Shown one piece after another: positions 53,468 through 62,278 of a stretch of DNA of 64,000 nt. Made by a program: the position numbers and the translations under genes. Source of the stretch: Verrucomicrobiales bacterium (GTDB lineage: Bacteria; Verrucomicrobiota; Verrucomicrobiia; Verrucomicrobiales; DEV007); contig JARGNG010000004.1 of NCBI GenBank assembly GCA_029213265.1, positions 62,001-126,000 of the forward strand, given 5' to 3'. Each line of letters starts with the position of its first letter. The first letter of the stretch is position 1. The notes below the pieces were generated by a model that did no database searches, had not been told where the DNA came from, and saw nothing but the letters and a program-made list of their open reading frames with translations.

Positions 53468-54733
53468 ATGAGCACACAAAAGACCAAACCGGCTATGGGA
53501 AAGATCATTCGCTGGCTGCTCACCCTCCTCCTCATCGGGCTTCTCCTCTGGGCAGGATTCCGCCCCCGACCCGTTGAGGTCGATGTAGCCACAGTATCGA
53601 AGGGAACGCTACAGGTTACCGTCGACGAAGATGGTGAGACCCGAATCAGGGAACCCTACCTGATATCAGCGCCCCTCGCAGGACGACTCATGCGGGTAGA
53701 ACTGGAGCCGGGCGATTCGATTTCCAGGGATCAAATCATCGCCTCCATCGATCCGGGTGCGCCGGGATTGCTCGATGTTCGAAGCCAGGCGGAGGCCGAA
53801 GCGCGGGTCAAAGTTACGGAAGCGGCCCACGCGCGGGCCCTGACCCAACTGGATATCGCCAAGGCGCATTTGGAAAAAGCACAGCGCTATTTCGAGCGGG
53901 ACAAGGGCCTCCTTGCGAAAGGAAACATCGCCAAACCGACCCTCGATGATACCGAGCACGCTCTCCGCGTCGCGAAAAGCAATGCTTCCGCGGCGGAGTC
54001 CGCGCTCGAAGTTTCGAACTTTGAAATGGAACAGGCAAAAGCGGCCCTGCTTCATTCCCGATCCCTGGAAAACGAAAACACTCCTTCGGGACGGCAGTTT
54101 GAGGTCCACTCCCCCATCGATGGCGTCGTCCTTCGGCAGTTCAAGGAAAGCTCGACCATGGTCCCTGCCGCCGAAGGCATTCTCGAAATCGGGGATCCCG
54201 ACGATTTGGAAATTCGTATCGATGTTTTATCCGAAGACGCCGTTAAAATCACTCCCGGGCAGATCGTGAAGCTGGAAAACTGGGGCGGATCGTTCCCCCT
54301 GAAAGCACACATCCGACGTGTCGAACCCTCCGCCTTTACCAAGGTCTCCGCGCTCGGAGTCGATGAACAACGGGTTTGGGTCTACGCGGACTTTATCGGT
54401 CAGGAAACGCAGTCCGACGAATTACGGGAACCGGAACTGACCTCCGGGAAAACCTTGCTCGGCGATGGCTATCGCATCGAGGCACGTATCGTCGTTTGGG
54501 AGAAAGACGGTGTCATCAAGGCGCCTTCCGGAGCCCTCTTCCGCGACGAAGAGAGCAACCAGTGGTCGGTCTATCGTGTCGAAGAGAAAAGGGCGGTCCT
54601 GACTCCTGTGACTCGTGGGAAAGACAATGGACTCGAAGCGGAAATTCAATCCGGACTTTCCCCGGACGACAAAGTGATTTTGCATCCGGGCGACAAGATT
54701 CAAGACGGCGTCGCCGTTCTGGAGCGAAAATAG
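53468..54733 (+). CDS. HlyD/MacA-type membrane fusion protein
   Basis: This 421-residue adaptor has one N-terminal membrane helix (about 13-31), a beta-barrel and lipoyl half (YLISAPLAGRLMRVELEPGD), and a long helical hairpin (about 110-215, Ala/Glu-rich). The second lipoyl half follows (VHSPIDGVVLRQFKESSTMV), then a beta-barrel and membrane-proximal domain (YRIEARIVVW). It should bridge the FtsX-type permease to an outer-membrane channel encoded elsewhere. It starts 48 nt after the permease. Confidence 0.88.
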   Translation: MSTQKTKPAMGKIIRWLLTLLLIGLLLWAGFRPRPVEVDVATVSKGTLQVTVDEDGETRIREPYLISAPLAGRLMRVELEPGDSISRDQIIASIDPGAPGLLDVRSQAEAEARVKVTEAAHARALTQLDIAKAHLEKAQRYFERDKGLLAKGNIAKPTLDDTEHALRVAKSNASAAESALEVSNFEMEQAKAALLHSRSLENENTPSGRQFEVHSPIDGVVLRQFKESSTMVPAAEGILEIGDPDDLEIRIDVLSEDAVKITPGQIVKLENWGGSFPLKAHIRRVEPSAFTKVSALGVDEQRVWVYADFIGQETQSDELREPELTSGKTLLGDGYRIEARIVVWEKDGVIKAPSGALFRDEESNQWSVYRVEEKRAVLTPVTRGKDNGLEAEIQSGLSPDDKVILHPGDKIQDGVAVLERK

Positions 54734-54740
54734 AGGCGAC

Positions 54741-55154
54741 TCACTCCAACGACTGATTCTTTGTGCTGTCGAGGCGAAACCGCACCGTCTCCGTTCCGGG
54801 TTGATAGACAATCAATTCGTAGGTTTCGGCAAGCGGGTCGGTTCGATATTGCAACCAGTCGTCCTCCATACCTGCATCGTAGGGAGTCTTCGTCCAGGGA
54901 TTCGAGGGAGGCGTTTCCAGAAATCCCCTCTCTTTGAGAAAGGCAATCAACTCCCCGCCGGACATCATTCGTTTCGGATACAGCTCTTCCTCGACATGAT
55001 AGTTTTGCACGGCCTCCTGGATCTCCAGAAGGAGCGTTCGGATCCGCTTTTCCTGGCGCTTTTCCCGAAGCGGGACCCCGAGAAGAATTGAGGCGATGCC
55101 TGCTACCACCACCAGTCCTGCCAATCGAACCAAAACAGATCTCTTCGCCTTCAT
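54741..55154 (-). CDS. Small GspG-like membrane-anchored protein
   Basis: This 137-residue protein has an N-terminal membrane helix (about residues 7-27), a helix, and a C-terminal beta segment containing PPSNPWTKTPYD and YELIVYQPGTETVRF. The order of helix, loop with NPW and tyrosine, and final strand resembles the major pseudopilin GspG. However, there is no type III signal (no Gly-Phe-Thr-Leu-x-Glu start), so it is not a pilin. The ATG overlaps the upstream TGA by four bases (ATGA), making it the last gene of the AttEFGH-like operon. Function unknown. Confidence 0.6.
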   Translation of the reverse strand: MKAKRSVLVRLAGLVVVAGIASILLGVPLREKRQEKRIRTLLLEIQEAVQNYHVEEELYPKRMMSGGELIAFLKERGFLETPPSNPWTKTPYDAGMEDDWLQYRTDPLAETYELIVYQPGTETVRFRLDSTKNQSLE

Positions 55155-56254
55155 CCTAACCAAACCTCCTGTGGAATCAAATACAGGGCAACCGCCACGC
55201 CCAAGAGAGCCAGCCCCAACCAGTCGCGCTCGCCAAACGAATCCTTACCGGCACGGCGGCGCACGAATTCCAGAAGCCAACCGGTCGGACACCCGAATTT
55301 GCAATACGCCATCGGGAAAAAGAGAGACAGCAGGAGCCCCACGATCGCGACAAGAATGGTCGCCAGACCAGCCGCCTTGAGGAGATAGGCATCAAAGGGT
55401 TCGATTCCGGCGAGATCGAGATCCAGTTGGAGAAAGGAAACTCCCAACACGACGAAAAGCAGCATCACCGGAATGAGGCGCCCGATCCATTTCCCGTCGT
55501 CCGGCAGAGGTCGCTTCCATCGCGCAGGCATCACCTTCATCGCCCACCGTTGCAGATTTCCGTGCGGACAAATGAACTGGCAGTAGAGCGGTTGCTTCGT
55601 GAACCAGGGGATCAGAAACGCAGCCACCACAAAGACAACCAGCCCGGGAGTGGCCTCCCAGGGAACCCGACTCTCCGCCCATCCGACGAGGAGCGATTGC
55701 GCGATGAGATCCCCCAACCAGAATCCCAACAAAGCAATCGTGGCCACCGAATAGATCCATCGCCACTTCTGCACCGACTTGCGTTTCCAGAATGCAAAGA
55801 GGCAGCCTCCCGCGAGAAAAAGCAGCAGCGCCGCGTCACGGAGACCAAAGCTGAGCGAACGTTCCAGACCCGACTCTCCGTTCGCGATCGCGAGACGATG
55901 GGTGATGCTTTCCATGACGGCTTCACTGGTCCGGGTCGCTCCGGAAACGGAATAGAGTTCCGCCTCGTTGAAGTCCGTTATCTCGGCGATGGCATTCCAC
56001 TCACGTCCGTTCCACCGCTCCATGAAAAGGTAGTCCAGTTTGACGTCTTCAACATGACTGGGAGTATCGTAACTGTGCCGGATCCCGATTCCGACGCCTT
56101 TGTCCTCCGCGTCAAACACGGCGAGAACATCGCTGGGACCAGAGTAGCCAACGACCTCACGGGAGTAGGGCATCGTTCGCACCGCGTATCCAATTTCGCC
56201 GCCCTGATCATCCAACACAAAAAGACCACCTCTCGGTCCGCTGTCGACACGCAA
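55151..56254 (-). CDS. NosR-like flavin-binding and polyferredoxin-like membrane protein
   Basis: The frame shown is 367 residues from TTG 56254, but open sequence continues upstream in frame to about 56404 and encodes a plausible membrane anchor and the start of a domain. It has an FMN-binding domain with the flavinylation motif SGATRTS (covalent FMN attachment by ApbE), then about six membrane helices. Two cysteine clusters, CQFICPHG and CKFGCPTG, match the NosR/RnfH-like CxxxCP iron-sulfur motifs. I infer electron transfer between a membrane iron-sulfur centre and a periplasmic flavin. It lies between the AttH-like gene and the GspG-like gene. An ApbE gene is not in the window. Confidence 0.75.
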   Translation of the reverse strand: MRVDSGPRGGLFVLDDQGGEIGYAVRTMPYSREVVGYSGPSDVLAVFDAEDKGVGIGIRHSYDTPSHVEDVKLDYLFMERWNGREWNAIAEITDFNEAELYSVSGATRTSEAVMESITHRLAIANGESGLERSLSFGLRDAALLLFLAGGCLFAFWKRKSVQKWRWIYSVATIALLGFWLGDLIAQSLLVGWAESRVPWEATPGLVVFVVAAFLIPWFTKQPLYCQFICPHGNLQRWAMKVMPARWKRPLPDDGKWIGRLIPVMLLFVVLGVSFLQLDLDLAGIEPFDAYLLKAAGLATILVAIVGLLLSLFFPMAYCKFGCPTGWLLEFVRRRAGKDSFGERDWLGLALLGVAVALYLIPQEVWLG

Positions 56255-56493
56255 TCGATGGGCCTCCGGCAGAAACTCGCGAACCTCCGAGGTCGTGATC
56301 GGCCAGGCTCCCTGAACCCGCAGCCGGTCATGATGGCTGCGGATCAGAAGCGCAATGGCAACAAGAACCGAAAGCCGGAAAATCTGGAGGAGATGCGATT
56401 TGATGAGCAGAAACTAGACGGGATTTCCCTTTGCGCCAATCACTTGAAATCGTGATGTCCAATCGAGACGACGGCCGTTGGGAACCAAAGCCG

Positions 56494-57630
56494 TTACCTC
56501 AGTTTGTCGGCAATGCTTTCCGTGTAGCCTGTCATCTCAAGGAATGCGCGCCCGACGACTTCTCCATTTTCGATAATGTCACAGGCCCCTTCCCAATAAC
56601 TGACGCCGCCGGAACCGCCTGTCATTTCCTGATTCGGCATCGTCGGCTGCAGTTGAAACGACCGTCGATCTCCCGACTCCGGATCGGTTGCTTCAATCGT
56701 CGGGGAAATCGGATAGACCGCGCCGGTCTTCGGGCTTTCCCAGGAGCCCTCATGAATCCACCGGTAGTCGTCCAGCGTCTGGTGCGTCAGTTTTCCGGTC
56801 GGGTCGATCCAGACGAGTTTGGAATATTCAGAAGGCTCCCCGCTGTCGGTTCGGAGGACATAGCCCATAATTTCGCGACCGTCGAAAAATTGAAGGCAGG
56901 CCCAGTCCCACCCCACCTGGTTCCGATCGAGTTGGCTGCTCGAAATCTCGTGATCCATCCACGCCTCACCCGCGACCGAATAGGTTTTCCCGCCAAAAGA
57001 AAGCGTTCCCTCGGCATCGAGTCGCGGAAAGGTGATGTAGTAGCTGGCTGCTGTGCCTTCCGGACCTTTCCGGGAAATCCCCTCTTCTCCGAAAATGACA
57101 TGGGATTTGTGGGGCTGTAACTGGAGATCAAAATCCGCTTCGGAGCGAATCGACCCGACCAGACGCATACCACTTCCTTTTTTGAGCAGCTTCCAGTTTC
57201 CGTTGAAGACGTCCAGCTCCCCCACCTTTGCACCGGCATCCCAGCCTCCCCGGTTGAGACGTTCTTCATGGAGAAACACACCCGTGTCCGGATTGCTGAT
57301 TCCCATGTGCGCCATGTAGATCTGCGACTCTCCAAACGCCTCTCCCTTGGGAACGTCGACCGGACTCTGACCCAGCCGGAAAAAAGTGGCCTGGAACCCG
57401 AACCGTTTTTCATCGGAGAAAAGATGCCCGGTGAGGTACCACCACTCGATCTTGAAATCGGGATGACTCCCATGATCCCCGGGAAAACGAAGTTCGTGGC
57501 CGACCCGCGGGATATTCCAGGCAGGCTCGTCCGCCTGACTCAGGGAGAAAAGAAGCCCAATCACCCAGATCCGGAGATTTCTCCAAAGCAGTACCAAGCC
57601 ACCGCACTCCAAAAGTTCTTTCGATTTCAT
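56494..57630 (-). CDS. AttH-like lipocalin (CrtC/AttH superfamily)
   Basis: This 378-residue protein has a hydrophobic N-terminal segment (about residues 10-35) that is probably a signal peptide, then the AttH/CrtC signature FKIEWWYLTGHL with FGFQATFFR. Further conserved blocks are WMDHEISSSQL and WDWACLQFFDGREIM. The family has a two-lipocalin beta-barrel fold; known members include carotenoid hydratase CrtC and AttH, the secreted partner of the AttEFG ABC system. The ATG overlaps the permease stop (ATGA). A longer frame to 57864 lies inside the permease gene. Confidence 0.85.
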   Translation of the reverse strand: MKSKELLECGGLVLLWRNLRIWVIGLLFSLSQADEPAWNIPRVGHELRFPGDHGSHPDFKIEWWYLTGHLFSDEKRFGFQATFFRLGQSPVDVPKGEAFGESQIYMAHMGISNPDTGVFLHEERLNRGGWDAGAKVGELDVFNGNWKLLKKGSGMRLVGSIRSEADFDLQLQPHKSHVIFGEEGISRKGPEGTAASYYITFPRLDAEGTLSFGGKTYSVAGEAWMDHEISSSQLDRNQVGWDWACLQFFDGREIMGYVLRTDSGEPSEYSKLVWIDPTGKLTHQTLDDYRWIHEGSWESPKTGAVYPISPTIEATDPESGDRRSFQLQPTMPNQEMTGGSGGVSYWEGACDIIENGEVVGRAFLEMTGYTESIADKLR

Positions 57631-60263
57631 TCCTGACGATCCGATTTGAGTTCTGCGTTTCGAAATCCCACCACCCACGCAACGATCGCGGCGGCACCCA
57701 CGGTGAGGAGCCCGAGTAGGAGAAAAGATGCCCAGGGAACCCGGTAGACGAGGGTCCAGCCAAAGCTCTGCGGGTTGATGACATAGATCAGAACCCACCC
57801 TAACAAAAAACTGAGCAAAATTCCTCCAACGTAGCCCACCATCGCCAACCCGGATCCTTCCCACATCGTCGACCGTGCGATTTCCCTCCGCGTCGCCCCG
57901 AGCGACTTGAGAGTGGTCAGTTCGTTTCGCCTTTCCAGCAACAGCCCCGCCAATGCCAGCCCCAGCCCGCTCACCGCGATAATCACGGCAATGGCCTCGA
58001 GCGCATAGGTCACTGCAAAGGTCTGGTGAAAAATCCGGATCGATTCCTTCCGCAACTTGGCATTGGTCCTCGCATTCAAAAACGGAAACTCAGAGTGGAT
58101 TCGCTCAATCAGTTGCTCGTGGTCCGTGCCGTTCTCCGCATAGAGCGCGATATTGGAAATGCTCGTATCTGAAAACCAGCGACTCGTGTGCTGTCGGGAC
58201 ACGATCAGCGTACCGGTTTCGTTTCCATATTCAGCAAAAACCCCCGCTACCGTGATCGGCTGAATCCCCGCAGGCGTCGGAAGAGCAATCGGGCTTCCCA
58301 GCTCGATATCAAATCTCCGGGCCATTGATTGCGAGATCCAACCCGGATAGCGATCTCCTGTCATTTCCTCGAGCGCATGCGGCCCCTTGTCCTTCGGCGG
58401 GTCGACCCAGATCAGCTGCAAATATCGCTCGGGGTCGTCGTTGTAGTCGGCTCCGCCCAGGAAGAAATCCCCGCCCCTGGAGGAAATTGTGTAGCGCCTC
58501 AACTTGTCCATCCCGGCCACTCCCGGCATCTCCGCAATCCTTTGCCAGGTCTCTTCCGAAACCGTGTTTTCGTTCGCCACGGAATTCGCGCCTGCCGCAG
58601 CGATGTAGATATCCGCCTTCAGCAATTGATGAATCCATGAGGTCAACGTCGTTTCAAAACTTGCCACGAGAATTCCCATGGCTGCCGACATCCCGATCGC
58701 GACGGCAAGACCTGCCGCAGTCAAACGATGACGGCCTTCCGGTCTTTTGAGCTGACTGGCCGCATACGACCACATTACGTTGCCCTTCAGGCGGGCCAGA
58801 AGAGCCGCCATCGGCCGAAACAGCGAACCGATCAAAATGCTCGCACTGAAAACGAGCACCATCGCGGAAAGATAGCCGCCGATCGGGACGGTCGTTCCCG
58901 AAGACATCGTGACCGGTTGGAGAAACGCCAGACCGAGGCCCACCGCAAGCAGGAACCAACCCAGCGGACGGTTCCGAAGCAAGGCCAGTCCCCCGCCCTG
59001 CGTGCCCTGGCGCATCGTCTGAGCCGGGGGAGTCATCGACGCCTCCCGGGCCGGGATCATGGCCGCCACGACGCTGGCAGCGAGACCAAAAAAGAGACAG
59101 AACAGAATTTCGCTTCGCTCCAGCACAACCGCCGTGGTCGTCGTTTGGTAGTAGATCGTATTCACGGTTTGAGCAATCGCGCCCACCATTCCAATTGCGA
59201 GGAGCCGGCCCAACAGAATTCCCACGACCGCTCCGACCAGGCCCAGAATGATCGCCTCAAGCAGCCAGGCGGAACGGATCTGACCCGGCGTCACCCCGAG
59301 CGACCGCAGGATCGCAATCTCGGATCGCCGTTTCACGACCGATGCCTCCATTGCCTGCAGGATCAGATACATTCCAACGAGCAGGGCGAGCCCCGAAAGA
59401 ATCGTAAGATTGAGCCGGAAAGCGGCGCTCATCTGGGTGACCGACGATTTCCGGTCCTCCGGTGTTTCGAGGAGAAACTGGTTCGCGGCCGCGTAGTCCC
59501 ACACCCGTGCGAGGGCCTCGTTCTTCACCTCTTCACTCTTCGGACCGGGAGGAACCCGAAATTCGACCCGGGTGACGGATTGGGGATGCCCGGACAAAGT
59601 CTGCAAGCCCGGCAGGTCGAGAAGGACCAGGTTATCGGGAACTGCCGCACGATTCGGGTCTTCCGGGAGGACACCCGCGATGGTAAGATCGACCGAACGA
59701 TCATTCACAATGATCGCCAGAACATCGTCGACCTCCACCCCGAAGCGCTTCGCGAAAGAGGTCCCTACAAATCCCCGGTCGGGCTTTCCAAGAACGCTGT
59801 TTTCTCCGCCACGGGCCCCACCCCCGAAAGACTGCGCCCCGCCCTCGGCGTAATTCCCCGCATTTTGCAGAGCGACAAGGTCAGCCCCGACAAGGCGCAG
59901 GAGCCCCTGTTTCTCATCGCTCCCAACGACTCCGGTTGCTTCCAATACCGGAAAAATCCCGATGGGATGGGAGCCGGTCAGATCTCTCAATTCCCGCAGC
60001 ACACCTTCCTCCAGTATTCCCGAGCGCGGACGCAAAATCGCATCACTCTCCCCCGCGATCGATTCGGTGAACATTCCGAAGCCGGAAACCGCCGCCTTGT
60101 TGGCAAGACGGACCGAAAGGAATACCGCCACGCCCAGCGCGAGGATGAGGATCAGAACCAGCGTCAGCCGAAATTCCTTTTTCCAATGCCTCCAGATCAG
60201 GCGGGACCACAAAAGCCGCCCGATCGCCCAATTGCCCGGAGGCGATGACCCGGGTCTACTCAT
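57627..60263 (-). CDS. Long FtsX-like ABC permease (AttFG-type)
   Basis: This 878-residue permease has an N-terminal membrane helix near residues 30-50 and a first periplasmic domain. Helices at about 280-400 surround RRSEIAILRSLGVTPGQIR. A four-helix middle part follows, then a second periplasmic domain and a final three-helix set around RRNELTTLKSLGATRREIA. This two-repeat layout corresponds to AttF and AttG of Agrobacterium joined in one chain. It is coupled by ATGA overlaps to the ATPase gene upstream and to the AttH-like gene downstream. The cargo is probably a lipid or lipoprotein; that is inference. Confidence 0.88.
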   Translation of the reverse strand: MSRPGSSPPGNWAIGRLLWSRLIWRHWKKEFRLTLVLILILALGVAVFLSVRLANKAAVSGFGMFTESIAGESDAILRPRSGILEEGVLRELRDLTGSHPIGIFPVLEATGVVGSDEKQGLLRLVGADLVALQNAGNYAEGGAQSFGGGARGGENSVLGKPDRGFVGTSFAKRFGVEVDDVLAIIVNDRSVDLTIAGVLPEDPNRAAVPDNLVLLDLPGLQTLSGHPQSVTRVEFRVPPGPKSEEVKNEALARVWDYAAANQFLLETPEDRKSSVTQMSAAFRLNLTILSGLALLVGMYLILQAMEASVVKRRSEIAILRSLGVTPGQIRSAWLLEAIILGLVGAVVGILLGRLLAIGMVGAIAQTVNTIYYQTTTTAVVLERSEILFCLFFGLAASVVAAMIPAREASMTPPAQTMRQGTQGGGLALLRNRPLGWFLLAVGLGLAFLQPVTMSSGTTVPIGGYLSAMVLVFSASILIGSLFRPMAALLARLKGNVMWSYAASQLKRPEGRHRLTAAGLAVAIGMSAAMGILVASFETTLTSWIHQLLKADIYIAAAGANSVANENTVSEETWQRIAEMPGVAGMDKLRRYTISSRGGDFFLGGADYNDDPERYLQLIWVDPPKDKGPHALEEMTGDRYPGWISQSMARRFDIELGSPIALPTPAGIQPITVAGVFAEYGNETGTLIVSRQHTSRWFSDTSISNIALYAENGTDHEQLIERIHSEFPFLNARTNAKLRKESIRIFHQTFAVTYALEAIAVIIAVSGLGLALAGLLLERRNELTTLKSLGATRREIARSTMWEGSGLAMVGYVGGILLSFLLGWVLIYVINPQSFGWTLVYRVPWASFLLLGLLTVGAAAIVAWVVGFRNAELKSDRQE

Positions 60264-60940
60264 TCCGACTCGGCCTCGTCCTGACCGACAATCTTTCCGT
60301 CACGCATTTCGAAGGTTCTTTCGCAGATCCGGGTGACGTTGCGACTGTGCGTTACGAGAAGCATCGCGATTCCATGGCGATCGCTGAGGGATTCGAGAAG
60401 ATCGAGAATCGCATCTCCGGTGGTGGAGTCGAGATTACCGGTTGGTTCGTCAGCCAAAATCAATCGCGGACGAATCGAAAGCGCCCGCGCAATCGCAACC
60501 CGCTGCATTTCCCCACCGCTCAGTTCATGCGGCATGGCATGGGCGCGATGGGAAAGTCCCACTTCTTCGATCAATTCGGTCACCCTTTCCTTCCTTTCCC
60601 CATCGCTCAATCCGGCCAATTGGAGCGGAAATTCCACATTTTCCGAAGCGTTCAAAGTCGGGAGCAGGTGAAAAAACTGAAAAACCGTGCTGACCGTGTT
60701 TCGCCTCAACTGGCAGAGACCTTCCTCATCGAGGCCGGACAAAGAACGACCATCCACTGTGATTTCGCCCTCGTCGACACGGTCGATTCCCCCGACACAG
60801 TTGAGCAGCGTGCTCTTTCCGGAGCCGGAAGGCCCCATTAGAGCAGCTCTCTCGCCGGCCTCGAGGACGAGAGAAACGCCCCGAAGCACCGGATCAGCGT
60901 CGTATGATTTTGTGACCTTGGATACTTGCAGGGCTTTCAT
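60260..60940 (-). CDS. LolD/AttE-type ABC transporter ATPase
   Basis: This 226-residue ATPase has Walker A GPSGSGKS, a Q-loop in FQFFHLLPTLNA, signature [15 protein letters not shown], Walker B LILADEPTGNLD and an H-loop THSRN. It is the first gene of the minus-strand operon ending at 54741. Its promoter must lie in the 93-bp gap to the divergent E2 gene, a gap that also holds the AACCCTGTT repeats. Confidence 0.92.
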   Translation of the reverse strand: MKALQVSKVTKSYDADPVLRGVSLVLEAGERAALMGPSGSGKSTLLNCVGGIDRVDEGEITVDGRSLSGLDEEGLCQLRRNTVSTVFQFFHLLPTLNASENVEFPLQLAGLSDGERKERVTELIEEVGLSHRAHAMPHELSGGEMQRVAIARALSIRPRLILADEPTGNLDSTTGDAILDLLESLSDRHGIAMLLVTHSRNVTRICERTFEMRDGKIVGQDEAESE

Positions 60941-60994
60941 TTTTCTACACCGTAAGGAGTTACGACAACGAACGTTCTCCGGACCATTAAACTA

Positions 60995-61025
60995 AACCCT
61001 GTTAGGTCGTTGATCTAACCCTGTT
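60995..61025 (+). promoter_or_regulatory. Direct repeat AACCCTGTT (22-nt spacing) before the E2 gene
   Basis: AACCCTGTT lies at 60995-61003 and 61017-61025, starts 22 nt apart, exactly as in the leader of the gene at 23844. The last copy ends 8 nt before ATG 61034. The middle copy present at the other site is lost here (GTCGTTGAT). It could be an operator for this gene, for the divergent ABC operon, or for both. Confidence 0.5.
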
Positions 61026-61033
61026 CACTCATC

Positions 61034-62278
61034 ATGCCCCGCTTCCCGATCCACATGCCGCAACTGGGAGAATCCATGGCTGAGGCCACGGTTCAAGAAA
61101 TTTTCATTTCCCCGGGCGATACCGTCTCGGCCGACCAGAATATCTTCGAAGTCGAGACCGACAAAGCCATGATGGAGGTAACGACGCCCTGCGGAGGAAC
61201 CATTTCGGAAATCACCTGCGAAGTGGGAACCAGCTACGCAGTCGGTTCGCAGCTCGCCTTTATCGAAGCGAGCGAGGAAGACGCCATCAAAGCGGGATTG
61301 GTGAAACCTGATTCCGGAGAAACCGAAGAGGTTTCGGAGGAACCGGAGACCACCGACGAAGACTCGGTGCATTTCAAGGTGGATGAGGAAAGCATGATTC
61401 ACCATAACCAGAAGGAGGAGCCGCGCTCGGTCAAACCGACGGTCGACGGCAGTCTTCCCGTTCCGATCCGGTCCAGCGTCTATCTCAGCCCGAGAATGCG
61501 CCACCGCATGGAGGAACTGGGTTTGAACTCCGCCGACCTTGCCGGGCTTCCCGGAAGTGGTGCCGGCGGTCGCGTCACCGTGGAAGACTTTGAGAACTTT
61601 ATCAGCGACCTGGAGCAGAATCACATGACCGATGCTTCGCCCATGCGAATTGCGGTCGCCGATTCGATGCGTCGAAGCTGGACCCGCCCACTCGCGACTG
61701 TGACCGTCCCGATCCTGATGGACCGGGTGCTCAATCACCGGAAGTCTCTCGATCCCAAGCCCGGGGTCACTCTCTACGCGATGCGGGCTCTCGCGATCGC
61801 TCTTTCGGAAAACACGGCCGTGGCCGGTCGGCTCATCGGCAACCGGATCGTGCACCCGAATGCGATCGATATTGGATTTGCCGTCGAAGTGGAGGACGGG
61901 GTTCTCGTTCCCGTCATCCGGAACGTCGAGCAAAAGGGACTGCAGGAGTTGCAGGCTCCCTACGAAGATCTCGTCAAACGCGGCCAAAACCGGAAACTTC
62001 CTCTGGAGTCAACCGGGGGCGGAATTGCCACGGTCACCAACGTCGGCCCCTTCGGAATCACCGATGCGACCCCAATTCCCCTTCCGGAGCAGAACCTGGT
62101 TCTTGGAATGATGGCCGGACGGAAGCTTCCGATCTGGGATAGGGAGAAAGACGATTTTGTGCCGAAAATCGAGTCCAATTTCATCCTCAGCTTTGACCAC
62201 CGAATTCTCGACGGAGGAGCCGCTGGACGACTCCTGCAACGAATCGATCAGCTTCTTCAGGAGCCGGAAAAGTTGTAG
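61034..62278 (+). CDS. Lipoyl-dependent acyltransferase (E2-like)
   Basis: This 414-residue E2 of a 2-oxo acid dehydrogenase type complex has an N-terminal lipoyl domain (HMPQLGESMAEATV, lipoylated Lys in ETDKAMMEV), an acidic linker, a subunit-binding domain (YLSPRMRHRMEELGL) and a catalytic domain with the active site SFDHRILDGGAAG. It differs from the sucB gene product in the window and has no E1 alpha/beta or E3 gene next to it. Candidates are a branched-chain, acetoin or pyruvate complex E2; I cannot choose. A repeat element precedes it. Confidence 0.88.
   Translation: MPRFPIHMPQLGESMAEATVQEIFISPGDTVSADQNIFEVETDKAMMEVTTPCGGTISEITCEVGTSYAVGSQLAFIEASEEDAIKAGLVKPDSGETEEVSEEPETTDEDSVHFKVDEESMIHHNQKEEPRSVKPTVDGSLPVPIRSSVYLSPRMRHRMEELGLNSADLAGLPGSGAGGRVTVEDFENFISDLEQNHMTDASPMRIAVADSMRRSWTRPLATVTVPILMDRVLNHRKSLDPKPGVTLYAMRALAIALSENTAVAGRLIGNRIVHPNAIDIGFAVEVEDGVLVPVIRNVEQKGLQELQAPYEDLVKRGQNRKLPLESTGGGIATVTNVGPFGITDATPIPLPEQNLVLGMMAGRKLPIWDREKDDFVPKIESNFILSFDHRILDGGAAGRLLQRIDQLLQEPEKL

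Noticed and set aside
55151-56460. Frameshifted or broken flavin/iron-sulfur gene
   Set aside because: All domains are intact in one frame; only the start codon is unusual, so I do not call it a pseudogene.
58728-60248. Plus-strand reading frame of 506 codons
   Set aside because: It lies entirely antisense to the FtsX-like permease, which has clear domains and ATGA-coupled neighbours. Its product is Arg/His/Pro-rich without domains.
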